From Thermoguttaceae bacterium (GTDB taxonomy: Bacteria; Planctomycetota; Planctomycetia; Pirellulales; Thermoguttaceae): 64,000 nucleotides of DNA. The stretch covers positions 1-64,000 of the forward strand of contig JANXAQ010000144.1 of the NCBI GenBank assembly GCA_025062105.1, given 5' to 3'. The translations under genes and the position numbers were made by a program. Positions 56,334 through 64,000 of this stretch are shown piece after piece (position 1 is the first letter of the stretch; each line of letters starts with the position of its first letter). Under the pieces are notes generated by a model. It was not told the DNA's origin. It saw nothing but the letters and a program-made list of their open reading frames with translations, and searched no databases.

Positions 56334-56597
56334 TAGGAAGTTTGGGGAACCTAGCAAAGAGGTTCTTGGAAGTCAATCTTTATGCATATTTTTATTTTAT
56401 AAGCTTAGCCCTTTCGAAAACTTCAAGTGGTGTATCACGGCAAGCACCCAAGGGAGCCTCTGGACTGTGAAGGAGGCTGCGCAGAACCTTTCGACTTCTT
56501 CTCTGGCAAGCGGGGATCTAGAGAGGCAAAATCAGGAAAAACTGGCTTCCTGCTTTCGCAAGGATAAGAAAGAGGACCATGAGCGGAAGCGGATCTG

Positions 56598-57404
56598 CTA
56601 TTTTTTGGTTTCCGGACTGTCAGGTTCGGGCTTAGACTTAAGCAACTGTCCGGGCGTATAGATTGGGCCTTCCGGCACCGGAAGCTCTGGGCTGGTTTTG
56701 GGTTTGGAAGCGGTCTCCGGCGGGTGAGGGACGGCAGGCGGCGGTTCCCACCGGGCAAAATCGTCGTAAAACTTTTTGGTTCGGTAGCGTTGGAGATCTT
56801 CCAGGCGTTGTTTGGCAGCTTCCGAATAAGCACCGTCTGGCCACAGGTTCAGCACGCCTCGGTAGCCCCGGTCGGCCTTTTGGCCAGCCTGCCGGGCCGA
56901 CGAGGAACTCCAACTTTCGCAGGCTTTATCTAGATCACCGGCGGCTTCGTCGGCCCGAGCCAAACCAAAGGTGGCCCGTTCCCGAATCACCTCGTTGCGG
57001 GTCTGGTTCAACAGCCGCTCAAACAGCTGTCGACTGCGGTTGAGATAATCTCGGGCTTCGGTCTTATTGGTGAACAGACTGTCGCAGGCTTTGGCTAGAT
57101 AGCCCTCGGCCGCCAATAAAGCTGCCCATTGGCCCGCCTCAGTCTCCCCATGGTTTTGGGCAACTTTTTCCAATACCGACGGATCCTCTCGACCCACATC
57201 TAGACTCGTAAATATTTCCTCCCAAGCAGCTTCTGCTTTGCCCGCCGTTCGTCGGCTCAGCCACTCATAGACCACTATCACCACCAGAACCAATATAATC
57301 CCTGCCAAAATCACGTTCTGATACGGCTGGATTTTCCGAAACACGCTCACTAGCCAGCGGGCCAAAAGATTTTCTTCTAATTCATGCCGACGTTCGGTCT
57401 TCAT
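56598..57404 (-). CDS. Membrane-anchored TPR-like protein (YfgM/TPR_21 type)
   Basis: The product has 268 residues from the ATG at 57404, after AAGGAGAGCG. A cytoplasmic N-terminus of about 28 residues is followed by one membrane helix (about 29-48, NVILAGIILVLVVIVVYEWL). A helical, extracytoplasmic tetratricopeptide-like region then runs from about 60 to 215 (AAWEEIFTSLD, AALLAAEGYLAKACDSLF, RERATFGLARADEAAGDLDKA), and a P/K-rich tail ends the protein. The closing motif LNLWPDGAYSEAAKQRLEDL is the usual last TPR of this family. YfgM-like proteins assist envelope protein folding at the translocon; that role here is inferred. Around ESWSSSSARQAGQKAD the spacing is about ten residues longer than expected. 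Confidence 0.75.
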   Translation of the reverse strand: MKTERRHELEENLLARWLVSVFRKIQPYQNVILAGIILVLVVIVVYEWLSRRTAGKAEAAWEEIFTSLDVGREDPSVLEKVAQNHGETEAGQWAALLAAEGYLAKACDSLFTNKTEARDYLNRSRQLFERLLNQTRNEVIRERATFGLARADEAAGDLDKACESWSSSSARQAGQKADRGYRGVLNLWPDGAYSEAAKQRLEDLQRYRTKKFYDDFARWEPPPAVPHPPETASKPKTSPELPVPEGPIYTPGQLLKSKPEPDSPETKK

Positions 57405-57420
57405 ACGCTCTCCTTCTCGG

Positions 57421-57865
57421 CTTGAGTTTCCCAATTTTTGATAACTTGTTTTTTTCAAAGAGTTACGACGCACGCTCCTTTTGTTCTCTCATTTTAGGAA
57501 TCTCTGCAAAATCCTGAACATTTAGTGAACCTTGTTAACTTTTGATTCTGTAGTGAGTCGGTTGTCTTACCCGGACAGCTACTATATATTGGGTGCTAGC
57601 ACTGCTAACACCCCTATATGTTGTGTTAGACGGACACAAGCCAAAATGGTATAAAAACATCCCCTTTGAATTATTGAATTATGCAGAGGTTCCTTTATCT
57701 CGACTTTTGCCATTTTTAACCTCCCCCTGGACGGGCAAAGCTCTTAGTCCATGTTAACTATTGGAAGCAAAATAGGTTAGGAAAGATGGCAAAAGTCGAC
57801 GTTATTAATTCCAAACAATAAGAGCTTTCCCTTTTCGGCAGGGGCAAAAATGGCAAAAATCGACC
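57421..57865. repeat. Nested family B and family A elements
   Basis: A family B copy is split: its left half is 57421-57496 and its right part about 57801-57865 (ending GGCAAAAATCGAC). Inside lie family A at 57497-57693 (TTTA on both sides; GGAATCTCTGCA to TGCAGAGGTTCC) and a short 100-bp family B at 57699-57800. Confidence 0.87.
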
Positions 57866-58021
57866 TCAAACGCTATCCAAAAATGATTTTACCATTGTCC
57901 GACGTGTTTTCCGCCGGAGGGGGTGCATCCGGCAAAAGTCGCTAAAGAGATTTTTGGGAGTTGGTGTTTTGTCGGGAGAACTTTGTCTTCTATGTTGAAA
58001 GCTGGTTTTTCGGGACGGTCT

Positions 58022-58134
58022 GGCTCTGTTGTAACCCTTTCCGGTCGGAGGCCTATAAACCCAGCGAAACGGAAGCAAAACCGACCCGTATGGGCAAAAT
58101 CTCCCCAGCCCGCGAACAACCTTTCAACAGCGCC
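58022..58134. repeat. Family E element with exact 9-bp target duplication
   Basis: The ends are GGCTCTGTTGTAACC and CCTTTCAACAGCGCC. GGACGGTCT is repeated at 58013-58021 and 58135-58143. Confidence 0.94.
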
Positions 58135-58849
58135 GGACGGTCTTTCATATTTTTGTTCCTTTCTCTCTGTTAATTTCCCGAAATGTTTCGGGAGATACAT
58201 AGCAAACCCATCCACCGACATAATCCGGCAGAAGGTTTCGTCGTCTTCTGCAGTAACTCAGTTTGGGGGACTAAACCCCATCAAAAGCTGGGATTCGTTT
58301 CTAAATACTCTCCCTGCCTTTTCCCCTTATAGGGAGAGAAATATTTGACTATACGGGGTTGGTTCCTTCTAAGTCAAGCCAGTATTAGAAAGGTTGTGGC
58401 TGAAATTTTGTGGGTTAATTGGGAAAGATAGGCAATATAGACGAAATAGGCTTGGGTCCCCTGCAAACTAGCTCTGCACAGCATTTACCCTTTTTTATTG
58501 CGGCTCATCGAGAGCTAATCTTCTCTAGACAGTTTATAGCCCTGGAATCTGGAATACGGAGGTTCTTTTCCTGGAGATGCCAGTGGTGGTCCGATGGATG
58601 AGGAATCATCTATGTTCACCAAATCTCCCAAATTGACCACAGAAAATGCACACCCCTTCTTGGTAAAATCCGCCTCAGAACCAACTTGGCCAGCTATAGA
58701 AACTTCGATGTTGAGGTGTCTCGGATGGAATTTGGGTTGAGCGGTCCTCCCATGGACGGTCCTATAAAAAGAGGGCGTTTGAGATGCTGGGGAATTTGGG
58801 AGGTACACAGGTTTTTCGGAAAAATCGGTAATTCAAGACCGCCTCTAAG
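58135..58849. other. Gene-free stretch, nothing recognised
   Basis: Several short frames exist on both strands without ribosome sites or motifs. There are no A-E repeats. Confidence 0.4.
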
Positions 58850-58999
58850 CTCCACTTTTACCAATTTCCAGGATGCAGCTTTTTTTTTGGATATCCTAAC
58901 TCTTTAACAATGTTGGAGTTAGAAAATTTGCTAAATAAAGAATCCCGAAACCTTACCCTCCTGAAATAAAAGAAGTTAGGAAAAATGGCAAAAGTCGAG
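58850..58999. repeat. Family B element, diverged subtype
   Basis: It runs from CTCCACTTTTACCAATTTCC to GGCAAAAGTCGAG, with the TTGGATATCCTAACTC interior also seen at 10556. Confidence 0.82.
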
Positions 59000-59074
59000 C
59001 TAGGACTGGAAGCTTACACTCGGAAGGCACTGTCAACAGAGCCGGCCCCGCTGTAGCTCCGGAATTTGACTATA

Positions 59075-59263
59075 GGAACCTCTGCCAAATCCTGAACATG
59101 GAGGGAACTTTATGGATTTTTGATTCTATAGCCGTTCGGTTCTTCTATTCCGAATACCTACTATCCAATGGGTGCTAGTAATGCTGCAGCTCTATATGTG
59201 GTGTTAGAGGAAGGACATCCAAAATAGTATCAAAATATCCCCTTTGGATGATGCAGAAGTTCC
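59075..59263 (+). repeat. Family A element with TATA target duplication
   Basis: The ends are GGAACCTCTGCC and TGCAGAAGTTCC. TATA lies on both sides (59071-59074, 59264-59267). It ends 31 bp upstream of the XRE-gene promoter. Confidence 0.93.
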
Positions 59264-59294
59264 TATACAAAGAGCTATTAGGTTGTAGGGGGGC

Positions 59295-59340
59295 TTGACA
59301 AGGTTTGGTTGATTAAATATACATAAGTACAAAAAGGAGG
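59295..59340 (+). promoter_or_regulatory. Sigma-70-type promoter and ribosome site of the XRE gene
   Basis: TTGACA (59295-59300), a 17-bp spacer and TATACA (59318-59323) form a near-consensus promoter. AAGGAGG (59334-59340) follows. The short 5' leader is about 20 nt. Confidence 0.85.
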
Positions 59341-59350
59341 ACTTTGTCCT

Positions 59351-59917
59351 ATGAGCAGTTTAATCTGTGAAAATCTGCAGCGTCTGATGGTTAAGCGGGG
59401 CTTTTCGGCAGCGGAGCTAAGCAAACGCAGTGGAGTGGATCGGCGCACCATTCGGGCGTTACTGGCAGGCAACACTCGGCCACACTGGCAAACTGTCCAT
59501 CGATTGGCCGGAGGCCTGGGCGTATCGACCGACGAACTGTTTCTGAAGCCTGCCCAGTTAGTTTATCGCCACCTGGATCGGCAAGCCAACCCTGCTGTAG
59601 CAGAACTGATTTCCGAGGAGCCAGAACTTTTTGTCGGCTGGACCGAAGAGGATTTTGACGAGCTGTTTAGCCGGGTCGGCGCCGGTGGGCCGCTCACCCG
59701 TCAAGGGGCTCTCCAGGCAGTAGAACAAATGAATCAGAATCGGCGCGCGCATGAACAATTATCCCTTTTATTAGAAACCAGTTATGCAGAGCTGGTGCGT
59801 CGGCTTCTAGAGGCCCTGGCCAGCCTAGTAGTAGAAGCACCCGATCTACCTGCCGAGGCATCCGTGCGGACGACCAACCGTGACGTTTTGGGTCGGAAAG
59901 CCGCTTCTAGGAAGTAG
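59351..59917 (+). CDS. XRE-family helix-turn-helix transcriptional regulator
   Basis: The product has 188 residues. The HTH_3 / Cro-CI domain occupies residues 5-62: LICENLQRLMVKRGFSAAEL, SKRSGVDRRTIRALLAG and LAGGLGVSTDELF. The rest (70-165) is helical and of unknown function (FVGWTEEDFDELFSRVG). The gene has its own near-consensus promoter and an AAGGAGG ribosome site ten bases from the ATG, so it should be well expressed. Its 3' end overlaps the convergent rsmE by 11 bp. The target is unknown; autoregulation through the promoter region is possible but not shown. Confidence 0.92.
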   Translation: MSSLICENLQRLMVKRGFSAAELSKRSGVDRRTIRALLAGNTRPHWQTVHRLAGGLGVSTDELFLKPAQLVYRHLDRQANPAVAELISEEPELFVGWTEEDFDELFSRVGAGGPLTRQGALQAVEQMNQNRRAHEQLSLLLETSYAELVRRLLEALASLVVEAPDLPAEASVRTTNRDVLGRKAASRK

Positions 59918-60722
59918 CGGTGTGCAGGCCAAACCGGTAAGTAGCCCAACTGCCTAACAGAGCAGCCAACGCCAAGGCAGCCGTTTCCGTGCGTAAAATC
60001 CTTGTGCCTAGGCTGACCAGGTGCCAGCCGGCAGCCTGAGCCTGGGCTAGTTCTGCTTGAGTCCAGCCACCTTCTGGCCCCACAGCGGCCGCCCACAGAG
60101 GTTTACCCCCTTGGGCGTGGGTGCTGCTAGAACCTATCGCCTCGGCACTAGCAGGCGGCATGTCCGGAGTCGATCTTTCCGGAGGCTGGCTGAGCTGCGG
60201 CCAAGCCATCGAGCCACTTGGGTCGGCCACCCACCGCAGCTGGGCTGGTTGGTAAGCCGCTAGCCACTGCGCCCAACTCATAGGGGAGTGGATCTCCATC
60301 AGGAGGTTTCGGCCGCACTGTTTGGAAGCTTCGATGACCGTCCGGCGAAGCCGATCCAGCATCTTTGCGCTGGGGTGGGCCACAGATCGGTTAGCCACCA
60401 ACGGCACCAGCCGTCCCACCCCCAACTCCACTGCTTTCTCTACCAACCATTTCTGCCGATCCCCCTTGGGCATGGCCACTGCCAAGACCAAAAAGATCGG
60501 CAACTCTCGATCCACATAGCATCGATGGCAGATAGCCAGTTGAGCTTCCTGGCGGCTTACCTGCACCAGCTGAGCCTCATACTCCCAACCAGTGCCATCA
60601 AAAAGCACTATCCGATCCCCTACCTTTGCCCGCATGACATGTAAAAGATGATGGGCTTCTGGACCGCTTAGGCGAGCCCGCTCGGCGTGGATAGGCTCTC
60701 GAATGAAAAAACGCTCGCTCAT
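59907..60722 (-). CDS. rsmE: 16S rRNA (uracil-1498-N3)-methyltransferase (RsmE)
   Basis: RsmE is a SPOUT-class enzyme that methylates U1498 of 16S rRNA using SAM. The product has 271 residues. The N-terminal PUA-like domain contains PEAHHLLHVMRAKVGDRIVL. The trefoil-knot SAM site is AAVGPEGGWTQAEL (212-224) and LGTRILRTETAALALAAL (238-255). KWLVEKAVELGVGRLVPLV and EASKQCGRN are also family blocks. A variable insert at about 178-206, rich in P, S and T, lies before the knot and lengthens the protein. The gene converges on the XRE regulator. The start at 60722 has no strong ribosome site. Confidence 0.95.
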   Translation of the reverse strand: MSERFFIREPIHAERARLSGPEAHHLLHVMRAKVGDRIVLFDGTGWEYEAQLVQVSRQEAQLAICHRCYVDRELPIFLVLAVAMPKGDRQKWLVEKAVELGVGRLVPLVANRSVAHPSAKMLDRLRRTVIEASKQCGRNLLMEIHSPMSWAQWLAAYQPAQLRWVADPSGSMAWPQLSQPPERSTPDMPPASAEAIGSSSTHAQGGKPLWAAAVGPEGGWTQAELAQAQAAGWHLVSLGTRILRTETAALALAALLGSWATYRFGLHTATS

Positions 60723-60811
60723 GCAGTAGGTGCCCCGTTAGGAAGTCAAAGGGAGTCCTCTTTGGTGCCCAATTCTAGAGGGGTTAGGTAGCCTATATGC
60801 GAAGTGGGAAA

Positions 60812-61090
60812 GCTCAACGTTTGCCATTTTCCTTAGGAACCTCTGCAAAACCCTGAACATATAGTGAACTGCAGGAACTTTTGTTTCGGCTAGCAGCCAT
60901 CTGCTTTCGCGGAGGCACTACTATACGTTCTACATTCACACCGCCAGACCACTATATATTGGACCGAAGCTGGGACAAATCCAAATGGTATAAAAATATC
61001 TGCTTGGAATTATGCAGAGCTTCCCTTAACTTTTGTGTCTAGTGGTTTAGAAACAAACCTCTTTTGGTTTTCGCAATTTCGCGACCCCAA
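60812..61090. repeat. Family B element interrupted by a family A element (CTTA duplication)
   Basis: The B left end is 60812-60835 (CTCAACGTTTGCCATTTTCC). Family A lies at 60836-61024, forward, GGAACCTCTGCA to TGCAGAGCTTCC, with CTTA on both sides (60832-60835, 61025-61028). The B interior resumes at 61025. Confidence 0.9.
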
Positions 61091-61097
61091 TACTTAA

Positions 61098-61242
61098 CTG
61101 GACTTTTGCCCTTTTAGGCCTTTTGCCGGTAGGGGAAACCTCTAAGCCCTTGTAACTGTTAGAGTTAGGACATTATGTGAACAAAAGGGAGTCTCGTCCT
61201 AACTACTGGAAAAAAGACTTAGGGAAAATGGCAACAGTCGAG
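61098..61242. repeat. Family B element
   Basis: It runs from CTGGACTTTTGCCC to GGCAACAGTCGAG. CTTAA lies next to both ends. Confidence 0.85.
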
Positions 61243-61889
61243 CTTAAAAGCAGTTAGAGCATTCCTCTCTGTGCTAGGGCGATGCCACAACTGAAAAAAG
61301 TGAAACTAAAAGATTCAGACCAGTAAAAAACTCTCCTTCAAGCCAAGGTCCCCCATTGCCAAAGACAATAATAGTATCCAGAAGGTTTTCCAAAATACCC
61401 ATATTGCCCAATTTGCCTAGTCCTAAACCTCTCTCGATCTCTGATTTCTCTAAACCTGAGCAAGACCCTCTTTTAGGGGGAATACCGCTCGAAAATTTTC
61501 TTTGCCATGCTAGCAATCACAGCCATGCATAATCCTGTATCGGGAGAGGTAGGAAACAATTAACTCAGTTTTGCCTCTCTATTCAGCTAAAACGGTACGA
61601 AAAATCTAGGATCTCAGTTCTTTAGAGGGGATTATTTCCCCCTATTGGATTATCTATTGTAGGCAAGCTGAAGGTAGCAGAGATCTCTTACCGAAAAAAT
61701 GGAAGAGGATAATTTTACCAATTTTTGGAAGATTTTTGCCCAGTGTCGAAAGCGTCTCTCCCCTCCCAGCCAGAGGCGGCCAGCCTGGGGCCGTTCCAGC
61801 CAAGGTTAGGCCAGCCGGAGGTTACCCCCCTAAGCGGCAGTCCTGAACAGCATTGTCTATGATGAAAGGAGGCTTTGTTCCTAAATTTT
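61243..61889. other. Gene-free stretch, nothing recognised
   Basis: Short frames on the minus strand (61274-61516, 61715-61903) lack ribosome sites and motifs. No A-E repeat is recognised. Confidence 0.4.
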
Positions 61890-62257
61890 TTGACTTTTGC
61901 CATTTTTCCTAACTTGGTTTGCCCTTAACAGTTACGACGAAGCCTCTGTTTGTCCACCATTTTCCTAAGTCCGATAGTTTCAAGGAGTTAGGACTTTCCC
62001 CCCTTGGGCAGGAGAGCGAAAATGGCTAAAGTTGTGCTAAATGGGCCTACCATCTCGAAATCCTTAGGAACCTCTGCCAAATCCTGAACATATAGTGAGC
62101 TATATGAACCTTTGATTCAATAGGGATTGGCCTGCCCTATGGCAAGACCCACTCGATGTGGGTTGCTAGCAGTGCTAGGACCGCTCCGGATTGGGGTTAG
62201 ATGGGGAGGGTGCCAAAATAGTGCAAAAATATCTCCTCTGAATGATGCAGAGGTTTC
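61890..62257. repeat. Family B element followed by family A element
   Basis: B lies at 61890-62038 (TTGACTTTTGCC to GGCTAAAGTTGTG). A lies at 62067-62257, forward, GGAACCTCTGCC to TGCAGAGGTTTC. The A copy ends 29 bp before the ExeA-like gene and probably lies in its promoter or leader. Confidence 0.84.
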
Positions 62258-62286
62258 TTTTGTAGCTTCCGGTTTTTGCCCAGATT

Positions 62287-63138
62287 ATGAAGTACTCGTA
62301 TTGGGGGTTGAAGGGATCGCCGTTTGGGTTTGGGCTGGACCCGAAGGGATTTTTTCTCAGCGGGGTGCATGAAGAGGCGCTAGCGCGGCTAGAGTTTCTG
62401 GTGCACCAGAGGCGGCGATTAGGAGTTTTGATAGGTCCGGCAGGCTGTGGAAAAAGTCTGCTGCTGGAGGTGTTTGCCGAAAAATTGCGGCGCGCTGGCC
62501 AACCGGTAGCCCGCATCTGTCCAGCGGGGGCCCAATGTGCGGAATTGCTCTGTGATTTGCTGATTGCCTTAGGCCGACTGCCCAAGCCTAGGAATCCTGT
62601 AAGCTCCCTCTGGCAGCAAGTCGGCGACCGATTGCGAGAGGCCTGTTTAATTGGCCAGTCGGTAGTAATCCTTTGTGACCAGATGGAATCCGCCACCCAA
62701 GACATCTGGCAGACCATCAACCGGCTGCTGGGATATATCGACCGTCCTGAGTGTGCGGCAACAGTCGTTTTAGCGGGTCGGTCCCAAATGCTTCGGTTAG
62801 GACATGAACTTTTGAGCAAAATAGATCTGCCGATTCAGCTCGAACCCTGGGAACTTCTGGACACCCAGCAATACCTGCAGGAGGCCCTTCGCCGAGCAGG
62901 TCGAATAGAACCCATCTTTACTCCGGAAGGGGTCCAGCGACTGCATGAGCTTAGTGGGGGTATTCCTCGGCAGATCAACCGGTTAGCCGAACTGGCTCTA
63001 TTGGCCGGCGCCTTGGAAGGCTTCAGCCAGATAGGGCCAGAAATTATCGAGGCATTGTACCCCCAACTGAGCCTAGACCTTACTGCTGCTGGTGCCATTA
63101 ACACTATGTGGACTGCCGACAACATGTTAACTAGGTAA
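62287..63138 (+). CDS. ExeA/GspA-like AAA ATPase
   Basis: The product has 283 residues and is cytoplasmic. It opens with the family signature YWGLKGSPFGFGLDPKGFFL. Walker A is GPAGCGKS (50-57). The Walker B strand is VVILCDQMES (126-135), where the usual acidic pair plus A-Q (DEAQ) is replaced by DQME, so ATP hydrolysis may be altered. The sensor region is ATVVLAGRSQMLRLG, and the C-terminal helical part contains LHELSGGIPRQINRLAELAL, as in ExeA and TniB/MuB-like ATPases. ExeA proteins drive secretin assembly; no secretion genes are visible before the window ends. The stop codon lies inside the first copy of a 25-bp tandem repeat. Confidence 0.88.
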   Translation: MKYSYWGLKGSPFGFGLDPKGFFLSGVHEEALARLEFLVHQRRRLGVLIGPAGCGKSLLLEVFAEKLRRAGQPVARICPAGAQCAELLCDLLIALGRLPKPRNPVSSLWQQVGDRLREACLIGQSVVILCDQMESATQDIWQTINRLLGYIDRPECAATVVLAGRSQMLRLGHELLSKIDLPIQLEPWELLDTQQYLQEALRRAGRIEPIFTPEGVQRLHELSGGIPRQINRLAELALLAGALEGFSQIGPEIIEALYPQLSLDLTAAGAINTMWTADNMLTR

Positions 63139-63200
63139 ACAAACCCGCTGGTTAACTAGGTAAACAAAGCCGCTGGTTAACTGGGTAAACAAACCCGCTG
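63126..63200 (+). repeat. 25-bp tandem repeat, three copies, at the end of the exeA-like gene
   Basis: The unit is GTTAACTAGGTAAACAAACC plus CGCTG, at 63126-63150, 63151-63175 and 63176-63200, with three substitutions or fewer between copies. The first unit contains the last codons and the stop. Confidence 0.95.
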
Positions 63201-63270
63201 ATGCCTGCAGGGCCAGGATGCCGGCTTAGCCGATCGACTCAGCAACATGCGGGTCCAAAAAGCCGGCTAA

Positions 63271-63425
63271 GAGGTTGTCTGAAAAGGGATGTAGCCAGTC
63301 TTCGTTCCAACGGCCAGTGAATGCTCTGGGTAGCTGAAGGTGCCCAAATTTTCGGCTATAGCCCGTCCTGGTGGAGCAAACAACTTGACTACCGAGTGAA
63401 CCAAAAACTCTTTTCAAGCAGGCTC
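63271..63425 (+). repeat. Family D element with TAA target duplication
   Basis: The ends are GAGGTTGTCTGAAAAG and CTTTTCAAGCAGGCTC. TAA lies at 63268-63270 and 63426-63428. Confidence 0.9.
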
Positions 63426-63472
63426 TAAGTGTCCTTCAGCCCAGAGCTCTTCTGAAGAAGAGTGAGAAATCA

Positions 63473-63909
63473 AGAACCTGTGCATAATTGCAGGGGGATT
63501 TGTTATCCTCTGCTGGCTACTGCTGCTGATGAAGTCGACTTTTGCTATTTTCTCTAACTTGTTTTGCCGCCAGGAGTTAGGGTAAACGTTCCTATTGTCC
63601 ACACAACTTCCGAATGGCAATCATTCCAAGCGGTTAACTTTTTCCGCTTTCGGCTGGAGGCCGAAAATGGCAGAAGTCAAAGTGAGTCCGAGGGCCGAAA
63701 AATGGGCGGAGAACAAGTGGAGAAAGGAATTACAGAAACCTGTGGGAACATCTGAACTGGCGGGGAACTTTCTGGGGCTTTGCTTCGGTAGCAATTGGGC
63801 CGCTTCACTCAAAGACTTACGAGTTTTAGGGCAGAAGGAGCAACCCTAAAGATAGGGTTGGAGGGGACGGCACTAAAATAATATCTTCTTTGAATGATGC
63901 AGAGGTTTC
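63473..63909. repeat. Family A fragments around a family B element
   Basis: 63473-63530 is the first part of a reverse family A copy (GAACCTGTGCATAATTGC). B lies at 63534-63680 (GTCGACTTTTGC to GGCAGAAGTCAAAG). 63850-63909 is a family A right end (GAATGATGCAGAGGTTTC). The 170 bp between them show no gene. Confidence 0.75.
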
Positions 63910-63915
63910 GACGGT

Positions 63916-64000
63916 TTATTGCTGTTGCTCCTGGCGGACACTTACCCCAAACTGGCTGGGAGCAGAGATTCGCAGACCAGCGAACTTCGGCGGGGGCACT
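63916..64000 (-). CDS. C-terminal end of an unidentified protein (partial)
   Basis: On the minus strand an open frame enters from the window edge and reads PPPKFAGLRISAPSQFGVSV, then RQEQQQ and TAA. The residue mix looks coding, and the stop is followed directly by a family A end. The family cannot be told from 27 residues. Confidence 0.45.
   Translation of the reverse strand, partial: VPPPKFAGLRISAPSQFGVSVRQEQQQ

Overview
Organism: the gene set points to a bacterium of the Planctomycetota, probably a Pirellulales-like lineage. The window holds a GldG-type ABC exporter with DUF4340, a DUF2760 and Hsp70 pair, planctomycete-type conserved membrane proteins, a TolC-like duplicated protein and a planctomycete-type integrase remnant. 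This is judged from protein character only; there is no rRNA marker. Unusually for a bacterium, roughly 40 percent of the window is non-coding, and most of that is short inverted-repeat DNA.

Layout. 0-5.5 kb: an IS5-type transposase remnant, a multi-pass membrane protein, a membrane-anchored protein, scpB and a small, extremely acidic repeat protein closed by a terminator. 5.5-9 kb: a gene desert with nested repeats and a promoter-to-terminator structured RNA candidate (7709-8016). 9-24 kb: a Gfo/Idh/MocA oxidoreductase, a DUF4105 lipoprotein, DUF2760 plus Hsp70, a decarboxylating dehydrogenase, a TraB-like protein, an FmdB zinc ribbon, hisI and hisG. 24-31 kb: a minus-strand ABC export cluster (ATPase, permease fused to GldG, DUF4340). 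31-37.5 kb: nucleoside hydrolase, TolC-like protein and a C39-like cysteine peptidase. 37.5-43.9 kb: a decayed genomic island with DnaA-box-like sites, the stub of a helicase gene fused by deletion to an N-truncated DUF499 ATPase, other broken coding fragments and an integrase C-terminus, next to tRNA-Leu(UAA). 44-64 kb: leuA, a FemAB/Acetyltransf_6 protein, a large membrane protein, a solute-binding lipoprotein, an RluD-like pseudouridine synthase, a TPR-type membrane protein, an XRE regulator, rsmE and an ExeA-like ATPase.

Repeats. At least five families of 100-200 bp elements with terminal inverted repeats (called A to E here) account for about 75 full or partial copies. Many have target-site duplications readable in the sequence: 4 bp for A, 5-7 bp for B, 3 bp TNA for C and D, and 9 bp for E. 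They are therefore mobile MITE-like elements, not static palindromes. They nest in each other and often abut gene ends, in some cases supplying the stop codon. No intact transposase is present, so they must be mobilised from elsewhere or be fossils.

How the genes work together: hisI and hisG (histidine), leuA (leucine) and an IDH/IPMDH-family enzyme are core metabolism. The ABC ATPase, GldG-permease and DUF4340 form one export machine. ScpB acts in chromosome condensation. RluD-like and RsmE proteins modify rRNA. The most unusual elements are the MITE community, the deletion scar in the DUF499 island and the unassigned structured RNA.
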